From assembly GCA_004375785.1 (NCBI GenBank), contig SOKM01000257.1:1-12671 (forward strand): a stretch of DNA of 12,671 bases. Reading direction: 5' to 3'. The position numbers and the translations under genes are program-made. The notes below the pieces were generated by a model. That model saw only the letters and a list, made by a program, of their open reading frames with translations, was not told where the DNA came from and did not search any database. The DNA is from Candidatus Cloacimonadota bacterium. GTDB taxonomy: Bacteria; Hydrothermota; E44-bin80. Below, piece after piece: positions 7,502 through 12,671 of this stretch (within the stretch, counting starts at the first letter, position 1; the number at the start of each line of letters is the position of its first letter).

Positions 7502-7523
7502 AGGAAAATTATTTTTCTGTCAA
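7495..7523 (-). promoter_or_regulatory. nrdJ promoter, TTGACA-17-TACAAT
   Basis: On the minus strand, a perfect -35 (TTGACA, 7523-7518) is followed after 17 bp by TACAAT (7500-7495). Transcription should start near 7488, leaving a leader of about 80 nt with a G-rich Shine-Dalgarno sequence before the ATG. The -10 hexamer lies wholly inside the upstream NrdR-like box. Confidence 0.8.
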
Positions 7524-7569
7524 GTAAAAAATTTAAAAATTATTAAAAAAAGTCAAAAAAATTGAAAAT

Positions 7570-8460
7570 TTATGGACTCTGAACTACTTTCTTATGTGGC
7601 AAAGTTGTTCCAAACTCTTTAACATCGGGGATGTATGCTATATTATCTGTCCACCAAGAAAATAAGGTTGGTAGAGACCTCTTTTCATCAAAGATAAAAG
7701 AACTTATATCAATCACTACCTGGAACTCATATCCAGGCATATAATCCCATTTATGCCATCTCCAATCTTCAGGAGGAGAGTTAAAACTCCAATAAAGATA
7801 AACATTGTCTAAAAATCCCTCATGTTTCAATATTGCATATAATGAACCACAGCTATTTGCAACAAGATCTAATATACTAAACCCTTCATCCTTCTCTTTT
7901 CCATCTATATATTCTTCAAAAAGGCTGCTGGTAAAAACAAAAAAAGTTGAAAGATAGAAAGCCTCTTCCGTTACCCAATCTTCCTGTTCTTTTCTTTTAT
8001 CTGAAACAAAAGGCATTCCATCTATAAGATACTCGCACAGGATGGAGACAGGTTTTACGGGAAGATAACAGTAAAAGAAATGAACCCCTTTATCTGCTTG
8101 AGTATTTTGATTTCTTTCCTCTTTAAGTGTCTTAAAATGAAAAGGCCCTTGATTTAACGGGCTCGCATGATTGGGGCTTGTAAAAAGTTCCCATCTTTCC
8201 TTGAATTTTCTTCTTGCCTCGGGATTTATTACAACAATTGTTGTTGCGAGAAGAAGAGTGTTTGTAACAATGATATTTGCTCTTGATTTTTGAGGTAATA
8301 CAAACTCTCTTTTAAATGGGTCAAATGCTCCTCTGTTTTCAGGAAAGATTGTAAGGGATTTTTCTATATAGTAATTTCTTAAAGGGTTATTATCTGGTTC
8401 TGCACTAAGATAGGAGAATATTAAAATAATAAGAAAAACAAATTTTATTTTTCTTGACAC
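7570..8460 (-). CDS. DUF2279/YfiM-like exported protein
   Basis: The product is about 296 residues with no established function. From the GTG at 8460 it starts with a signal peptide (MSRKIKFVFLIILIFSYLSAEP). A second hydrophobic stretch (about 63-79, IIVTNTLLLATTIVVIN) may be a membrane segment. The ADKGVHFFY motif (122-130) and the later EEYIDGKEKDEGFSILDL stretch (182-199), followed by VANSCG, match the pattern of DUF2279 proteins such as E. coli YfiM: D-K-x-x-H-F, then E-x-x-D-G and G-F-S-x-x-D-L. The assignment is from memory of the motif. The start is uncertain. The frame opens at ATG 8520, with an in-frame GTG at 8499 behind a GGAGG; both would overlap the sensor gene. I prefer 8460 because it follows the sensor's stop by 4 nt and gives a canonical signal peptide. 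It is the last gene of the potassium cluster, probably translated by coupling. Confidence 0.75.
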   Translation of the reverse strand: MSRKIKFVFLIILIFSYLSAEPDNNPLRNYYIEKSLTIFPENRGAFDPFKREFVLPQKSRANIIVTNTLLLATTIVVINPEARRKFKERWELFTSPNHASPLNQGPFHFKTLKEERNQNTQADKGVHFFYCYLPVKPVSILCEYLIDGMPFVSDKRKEQEDWVTEEAFYLSTFFVFTSSLFEEYIDGKEKDEGFSILDLVANSCGSLYAILKHEGFLDNVYLYWSFNSPPEDWRWHKWDYMPGYEFQVVIDISSFIFDEKRSLPTLFSWWTDNIAYIPDVKEFGTTLPHKKVVQSP

Positions 8461-8464
8461 GATA

Positions 8465-9805
8465 CTAACTTTTCTGAAAAGAGAATAATAAAATTGCACC
8501 TGTTGATTTGCCTCCAGCATCCCTGATAGGCCAGACTTTTACCGTATATTGAACACCATCTTTTCCTTTAAAGTTGAAATCTTCTATTTTTTCTCCATCA
8601 GAGAATAATTTTTCCAATTTTGTTTTTAATCCTTTTAATGGTTCTATACTCTCGAGTGATTTCTCTTCCATCTCTTCAGCATTAGAACCCACAATTTCTG
8701 AAGCAGGTTTGTTTGCCGTAAGAAGTCGTAACTCATCGTTCAATATAATAACTCCCTCCTTAATAGAATTGATAAGAAACCTGAACTTTCTTTCGGATTC
8801 GTGGATTTTCTGAGTCTTCAATCCATCGATTTTTCTAACCTGTATAAGCATTCTTGAAAAATGTCGAACAAGTTCACCAATTTCATCCTGGGGGAACCCT
8901 TTTATATTCACTTTCAGGTCTCCCTTTTCTATCTGCTTAACAAGGTTTGAGAGCCTTTTTATTGGTACCACAATTCTCTCAGGTAAAACAACAATCAAGT
9001 AAACAACAAAAAGGATTGTAAGTATTAAGACTGTCCAGATATTTCTCGCACCTCGACTTGCATATTTTTCTCCAATTTCCTTTGAGCCCTTAATATGCTC
9101 TCTTGCTTTTTCTAAGATTTTCTCGTTCTGTTTATCTATATTCCCTTTGCTTTTCTCAAGTAATGTTACAATTCTTGTTTTCTTCGGGTTTTGTTCACTT
9201 TCAAAAAGGGTTTTTGAAACATCAAACGATTGAGAAAACTTTTTTAACTGCTCCATAAGTGAATCTCTCTCTGCATTCGTTCTTGCAAGAAGAACTTTTG
9301 ACATTAAGTTATCATACTTCTCTTTATATTTTTCAAGATCCCTTGCAATCCTTCTATGGGGAATTTCTTCACGTGAAACAAACATAATTAATGAATCAAG
9401 TAAAAATGAATATCTATCAATGTTTGATATTATCAGTGAAAAATCTTCAGGATAACCAAACCCTTTACCATCGTTCGCAAATTCCCTCAATGAAACAATA
9501 TCCTCCTTTGCTTCTTCTATGTAATTTGAATCCCTGCTAACAACATAATTTTTTAGATTACCATCAATTTTAAGGGTTAAAAATGAGATTGTTTCACAAA
9601 TTCTTGCAATTTCTGAGAACTTTTCCATACCCTGAATCGTGTTATAAATCATATTGTTATAATACAGGGAAACAGTAACAAATGGCATTATTGCAAGTGG
9701 TATAACTATTAAAATCAATGTTAATTTTACCCTGATTGATAACCTATATTCAAAATACCTCATTCTTCCTTTTATGGTCTGCCATTTACTACCCTGCCTT
9801 TTCAA
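8465..9805 (-). CDS. HAMP-PAS membrane sensor lacking an output domain
   Basis: This 446-residue receptor-like protein has TM1 at about 27-47, a helical extracytoplasmic sensor region (about 48-255, rich in Lys/Glu and probably coiled-coil), and TM2 at about 256-275. A HAMP domain follows (about 275-328, with PIKRLSNLVKQIEKGDL and DEIGELVRHFSRM), and then a PAS domain from about 337 to the C-terminus (ESERKFRFLINSIKEGVIIL...). This is the front half of a sensor histidine kinase, but the protein stops at the end of PAS. There is no H-box, ATPase, GGDEF or methyl-accepting domain, and none remains in other frames downstream. The start codon is TTG at 9805, 3 nt after the ktrA stop; a perfect AAGGAGG (9820-9814) lies 8 nt upstream, inside the end of ktrA. 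Its place behind the K+ uptake genes suggests it senses an envelope or osmotic cue and acts by contact with a partner. That role is inference. Confidence 0.88.
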   Translation of the reverse strand: MKRQGSKWQTIKGRMRYFEYRLSIRVKLTLILIVIPLAIMPFVTVSLYYNNMIYNTIQGMEKFSEIARICETISFLTLKIDGNLKNYVVSRDSNYIEEAKEDIVSLREFANDGKGFGYPEDFSLIISNIDRYSFLLDSLIMFVSREEIPHRRIARDLEKYKEKYDNLMSKVLLARTNAERDSLMEQLKKFSQSFDVSKTLFESEQNPKKTRIVTLLEKSKGNIDKQNEKILEKAREHIKGSKEIGEKYASRGARNIWTVLILTILFVVYLIVVLPERIVVPIKRLSNLVKQIEKGDLKVNIKGFPQDEIGELVRHFSRMLIQVRKIDGLKTQKIHESERKFRFLINSIKEGVIILNDELRLLTANKPASEIVGSNAEEMEEKSLESIEPLKGLKTKLEKLFSDGEKIEDFNFKGKDGVQYTVKVWPIRDAGGKSTGAILLFSFQKS

Positions 9806-9808
9806 CTC

Positions 9809-10498
9809 CTATCCCTCCTTTATAAGCCTTTCAATTTCCTCTTCACTTCCAACAACCAGAAGAGTCTCATCATCAGAAATCTTGTCGTCTGGTCCCGGAA
9901 GGTCATTCACTTTTGTCCTGATCGTTACTTCCCCTTCATCATTTATCTCTTCAACCTTCTTCTGTATTGCCACTATGTTTACTCCATATCTACTTCTTAG
10001 GTGTAAATCACTCAGTTTCTTTCCTATGAACTCCTTTTTTGGCTTTATTTCAACAAGAAGATGTCCACTAGCGAGTGGGACATTCTCAATAATTTGAGGA
10101 GCTACTAATGTTTTGGCAAGCTGTTCACCCATCTGTTCTTCTATTAATATAACCTTGTCTGCTCCCACCATTCTAAGAATCTGTGCATAGAGGCTATTCA
10201 TTGCACGTGCAATTACTTCTCCTACACCAAGATTCTTCAACAGGACAGTTGTGAGAATCGCCGCTTCTTGCTGTTCACCAAGAGCAATAATTACTGTATC
10301 AATATCTGTAATGCCAATACTTTTTAACTCATCTAAGGAGGTTGAATCGAGTGCTACTGCATGAACTACCTTATCTTTTATATCCTCAACCTTGGTTATG
10401 TTTTTGTCTATTGCCAAAACCTCCGCACCTTTTTCCCCTAGGGTAATAGCAACCTTTCTGCCAAAACTTCCAAGACCTATTACTGCAAATTGCTTCAT
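9809..10498 (-). CDS. trkA: Trk/Ktr potassium uptake regulatory subunit (RCK protein)
   Basis: This cytoplasmic gating protein forms a ring under the TrkH/KtrB channel and opens or closes it in response to bound nucleotides. It has 229 residues, the single-unit KtrA size, whereas E. coli TrkA is a double-length protein. RCK_N covers about 1-125, with the Rossmann motif G8-x-G10-x-x-G13 (GLGSFG) and D31 at the end of strand 2, which fits binding of NAD(H) or ATP/ADP. RCK_C covers about 138-224 (LVEIKPKKEFIGKKLSDLHL...). I chose ATG 10498 because it starts the Rossmann strand directly and has GGAG 5 nt upstream; the frame stays open further upstream, but that extension is unlike the family. It lies 43 nt after trkH and is co-transcribed. 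Either ktrA or trkA could be used as the symbol. Confidence 0.95.
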   Translation of the reverse strand: MKQFAVIGLGSFGRKVAITLGEKGAEVLAIDKNITKVEDIKDKVVHAVALDSTSLDELKSIGITDIDTVIIALGEQQEAAILTTVLLKNLGVGEVIARAMNSLYAQILRMVGADKVILIEEQMGEQLAKTLVAPQIIENVPLASGHLLVEIKPKKEFIGKKLSDLHLRSRYGVNIVAIQKKVEEINDEGEVTIRTKVNDLPGPDDKISDDETLLVVGSEEEIERLIKEG

Positions 10499-10525
10499 AT
10501 TCTCTCCTTTTTCATTAAAACATAG

Positions 10526-10540
10526 CCACAGAGAACACAG
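10526..10540. repeat. CCACAGAGAACACAG short motif between trkH and trkA
   Basis: In the 43-nt spacer between trkH and trkA, CCACAGAGAACACAG (minus strand CTGTGTTCTCTGTGG) is a low-complexity motif of a kind I recall as dispersed in environmental bacterial genomes. Only one copy is visible here, so its repeat status is a guess. Confidence 0.25.
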
Positions 10541-10541
10541 A

Positions 10542-12260
10542 CTACCCAACCATAATTCTTGCCTTCGGATACTCTCTTTTTAGCTTCTTTGAATATCTTC
10601 CAACGGCAAAAGCAAGGGTAAGCGGTCCAATTCTGCCAATATAAATCAAAATAATAATAATAATTTTCCCGATACCATTGAGCATAGGTGTTATACCTGT
10701 TGAAAGTCCCACTGTCCCGAAAGCAGACGTTACTTCAAAAAGCAAATGCATCAAACTGTCTTTCTGTGTTATAAGAAGTAAACCTGTTCCTAAAGAAATC
10801 ATAAATGCAGAAACAATCACGATTGTAATCGCCTTATATACAAAATTCTTTGAAATAGTTTTGTTAAATATCTCAATTTCCTCTCTTCCTCTTATCATAT
10901 TTATGACTGCAAGAATAAGAACAGCAAATGTGGAGGTTTTTACTCCACCACCAGTCGAGCCAGGAGAAGCACCGATAAACATAAGAAAAATTATCATAAA
11001 AAGGGTGACATCTTTGAGCTGTAAGGTATCAACAGTGTTGAATCCTGCTGTTCTCGATGTAATGGATTGGAAAAGCGAGGCCCAGAGTTTACTCCCTATT
11101 CCCTGATGAATCAGCACATTATCAAACTCAAAAACAAAAAATAGGATGAAGCCAATAAAAATCAAAACCATTGACATAATAATGACAAGTTTTGTATGGA
11201 CTGTTAATTTGGGTGAGTTCAGTCTCCATTCCTTTATAAAATGCTCCTTTTTAAACAATCCGGATATTACTACAAAACCTATTCCTCCAGAGATTATTAG
11301 TAGCATCATAACGATATTTGTAACTGGGTCAGAGACAAACCTCTTCAAGCTTGTTGAAAAAAGAGAGAACCCTGCATTGCAGAAAGCAGAGACACTATGA
11401 AATATCGAGAAATAAAGTGCTTTCTTCGCATCACCGAAAAGAGGTAGCCACCTGAAAAAAAGCAAGATAAAACCAAAAAATTCTGCAAGGAAGGTAAACT
11501 TGAGAATAAATTTAATAATATTACCAACTTCACCAACGGAAGGGAATTCAAGAATTTCACCAAGAGCTCTCTTTTCTCTTAAGCCAAGTTTCGCACCAAA
11601 GACCAAAGCAATAGAAATTGAAAAAGTCATTATTCCCAGCCCTCCAGCCTGAATAAGCAGTAAAATTACTATCTCGCCAAAAGTTGACCAGTATTTTGGC
11701 GTATCCTTCACAATCAGACCCGTAACACAGGTGGCTGATGTCGCTGTAAAGAGTGCATCAATTACACCGGTTCTTTGATGGTTCTCTGAAGAGACAGGAA
11801 ACGTCAAAAGTATTGTTCCGATGAATATTATTGTAATAAAACTCATTGCAAGTAACCTTGTGGGTTTTTTTACAAATGGTTGTGCAAAAAAATCCTGGAA
11901 GGAACGTCTCTTTGAGAATAGAAGCAAGAGAAAGAATATCTCCCTTGCAAGCGCAAGAAAACGGGAGAGCTCAAAATTCTTTAATGTTAAGAGTATCAGT
12001 ATAAAAAAGATAAAATTCCACCACTTTCTTCTGATAAACTCTCTTTTTGATGGAGAGATAAAAAAGTAAAATACAAACTCAAAAATACCTGCAAGAATAA
12101 AAAGAAGACTGAAAACCAAACCTGAAAAGTGTAACCAATCGGGAAAGTGAATTAGAAATCCTGATTCAATGGCAATAAGGAAAGACATAATCAGAGTAAA
12201 CCATACCATTGTCTTCACAAATATTTCTTTAAAACCTCTTGTTTCTATATTTTTAATCAT
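10542..12260 (-). CDS. trkH: TrkH/KtrB-family potassium channel subunit
   Basis: This inner-membrane K+ (or K+/Na+) translocating subunit works with the RCK protein encoded next. It has 572 residues. The core from about 133 has the four pore-loop repeats of the family with their filter glycines: TCVTG (G181), FCNAG (G297), SRTAG (G406) and FGTVG (G518). GASPGSTGGGVKTST (430-444) and GRIGPLTLA (542-550) are also conserved. The N-terminal 130 residues add about four extra hydrophobic segments beyond the usual TrkH (about 485) or KtrB (about 450) length. The ATG at 12260 lies 6 nt past a perfect -10, and there is no Shine-Dalgarno sequence, so translation from a leaderless mRNA is likely. It heads a cluster with trkA, the HAMP-PAS sensor and the DUF2279-like gene. 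Confidence 0.96.
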   Translation of the reverse strand: MIKNIETRGFKEIFVKTMVWFTLIMSFLIAIESGFLIHFPDWLHFSGLVFSLLFILAGIFEFVFYFFISPSKREFIRRKWWNFIFFILILLTLKNFELSRFLALAREIFFLLLLFSKRRSFQDFFAQPFVKKPTRLLAMSFITIIFIGTILLTFPVSSENHQRTGVIDALFTATSATCVTGLIVKDTPKYWSTFGEIVILLLIQAGGLGIMTFSISIALVFGAKLGLREKRALGEILEFPSVGEVGNIIKFILKFTFLAEFFGFILLFFRWLPLFGDAKKALYFSIFHSVSAFCNAGFSLFSTSLKRFVSDPVTNIVMMLLIISGGIGFVVISGLFKKEHFIKEWRLNSPKLTVHTKLVIIMSMVLIFIGFILFFVFEFDNVLIHQGIGSKLWASLFQSITSRTAGFNTVDTLQLKDVTLFMIIFLMFIGASPGSTGGGVKTSTFAVLILAVINMIRGREEIEIFNKTISKNFVYKAITIVIVSAFMISLGTGLLLITQKDSLMHLLFEVTSAFGTVGLSTGITPMLNGIGKIIIIILIYIGRIGPLTLAFAVGRYSKKLKREYPKARIMVG

Positions 12261-12266
12261 AGAAAA

Positions 12267-12295
12267 ATTATAATTGAAATTTTACCTGATGTCAA
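12267..12295 (-). promoter_or_regulatory. Perfect consensus promoter of trkH, predicted leaderless
   Basis: On the minus strand, TTGACA (12295-12290), 17 bp and TATAAT (12272-12267) match the sigma70 consensus at all 12 positions with ideal spacing. Only TTTTCT separates the -10 from the ATG at 12260, so transcription should begin at or next to the start codon. Confidence 0.85.
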
Positions 12296-12404
12296 TAGTT
12301 TTCATCTTGAGTTTTGCACTTGGACAGATTCTTTTTTAATAAATCAATTACTTATTTGGGTTTCTGTTCACCATTCTCTTTTCTCTTAATAGTTTTTTGT
12401 TATC

Positions 12405-12439
12405 GCCTTCTGCTCACTTCCTACTGCTTACTGCTTACT
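12405..12439. repeat. Degenerate heptanucleotide tandem repeat (GCTTACT)
   Basis: Five consecutive 7-bp units read GCCTTCT, GCTCACT, TCCTACT, GCTTACT, GCTTACT on the plus strand. The last two are identical. A weaker pyrimidine-rich 7-bp periodicity may extend left to about 12363. It lies between the prenyltransferase stop and the trkH promoter. No coding potential or stem-loop terminator is seen in this 186-bp gap. Confidence 0.55.
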
Positions 12440-12446
12440 ATGTGCT

Positions 12447-12671
12447 CTATCTCTGAGACAGATAAATGACAAGAAACGCAGTTGCTCCCCAGAGAAGAAT
12501 ATCAATAAGCAGTGGTCTATCTGTAAGTAAGGTTTTCTCCGGGCTTCCCCCCTCTTTTTTTCTGTGAACAAGGTAGAGGTATCGAAATATGCCGTAGAGC
12601 ACAAAAGGAATAGTAAACCCTAAAAGTTTTGTCCCAAATTTTAGATAGGTTTCCTTTGCCATAGTGTAGAG
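12447..12671 (-). CDS. UbiA-superfamily decaprenyl-phosphate phosphoribosyltransferase, C-terminal part
   Basis: Only the last 74 residues or so are present; the frame is open across the right edge (codons CTC-TAC-ACT precede the first ATG). The tail reads IPFVLYGIFRYLYLVH, then a charged loop with GGSPEKTLLTDRPLL, then a final membrane segment DILLWGATAFLVIYLS. The combination of an FRY helix, an E(T/K)-LL-DRPLL loop and a last TM matches the C-terminus of the phosphoribosyltransferase branch of the UbiA family. The mycobacterial member, Rv3806c/UbiA, transfers phosphoribose from PRPP to decaprenyl phosphate on the route to decaprenyl-phosphoryl-arabinose. The lipid substrate here is unknown. 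The ATG at 12662 is internal to the gene and not its start. Confidence 0.8.
   Translation of the reverse strand, partial: LYTMAKETYLKFGTKLLGFTIPFVLYGIFRYLYLVHRKKEGGSPEKTLLTDRPLLIDILLWGATAFLVIYLSQR

Noticed and set aside
8461..8520. Frameshift separating the HAMP-PAS protein from a lost kinase domain
   Set aside because: The following 900 bp encode an intact DUF2279-like exported protein with no H-box or ATPase motifs in any frame, so there is no kinase to restore.
10499..10549. N-terminal extension of the RCK protein starting at 10549
   Set aside because: The 17 added residues (Cys/Leu-rich) have no match to the family, come from the trkH-trkA spacer motif, and bypass a well-placed Shine-Dalgarno sequence and ATG at 10498.
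10678..11106. 142-codon plus-strand open frame
   Set aside because: Antisense shadow of the trkH coding region, created by the biased composition of membrane-protein codons.
12363..12439. Possible CRISPR array
   Set aside because: The repeat unit is 7 bp without spacers of regular length; this is a simple tandem microrepeat.

Overview
Every protein gene I can support lies on the minus strand. The DNA is AT-rich, with many AGA/ATA codons and A/T-rich spacers. The gene set is bacterial: a TrkH/KtrA-type potassium uptake pair, an adenosylcobalamin-dependent (class II) ribonucleotide reductase under an apparent NrdR operator, a bacterial-type tricorn protease, and the end of a UbiA-superfamily prenyl-phosphate phosphoribosyltransferase. 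Two proteins with signal peptides look like outer-membrane beta-barrels, which suggests a diderm. Dispersed palindromic elements of the GTCATTGCGAG type suggest an environmental or candidate-phylum bacterium. This placement is inference; no rRNA or other phylogenetic marker is present.

Layout in the direction of transcription (right to left). 12671-12447: C-terminal end of a decaprenyl-phosphate phosphoribosyltransferase-like membrane enzyme. 12446-12261: a heptad microrepeat, then a perfect-consensus promoter (TTGACA-17-TATAAT). 12260-7570: a tight four-gene cluster of trkH (K+ channel subunit), ktrA/trkA (RCK gating subunit), a HAMP-PAS membrane sensor with no output domain, and a DUF2279/YfiM-like exported protein. 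7569-7408: the nrdJ control region, with a TTGACA-17-TACAAT promoter and two 16-bp NrdR-box-like palindromes. 7407-5254: nrdJ. 5253-5050: a palindromic, MITE-like repeat. 5014-2725: a three-gene operon of two tandem paralogous beta-barrel-like proteins followed by a DUF2330-like membrane-anchored exported protein, joined by 4-bp ATGA overlaps. 2724-2313: a 412-bp gene-free stretch with nested inverted repeats (the GTCATTGCGAG element) and then the promoter and leader of the last gene. 2309-1: a tricorn protease running off the left edge just after the first catalytic residues.

The most distinctive features are regulatory and architectural. Two strong promoters (before trkH and before the beta-barrel operon) have the same geometry, with the -10 hexamer ending 6 nt before the ATG and no Shine-Dalgarno sequence, so both mRNAs are predicted to be leaderless. 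nrdJ, ktrA, the sensor gene and the tricorn gene do have Shine-Dalgarno sequences, so the genome appears to use both initiation modes. The sensor without a kinase, placed directly behind the K+ channel genes, is the best candidate for an undescribed regulatory association. The paralog/paralog/DUF2330 operon is a candidate envelope system of unknown function. I found no tRNA, rRNA, CRISPR array, transposase or phage gene.
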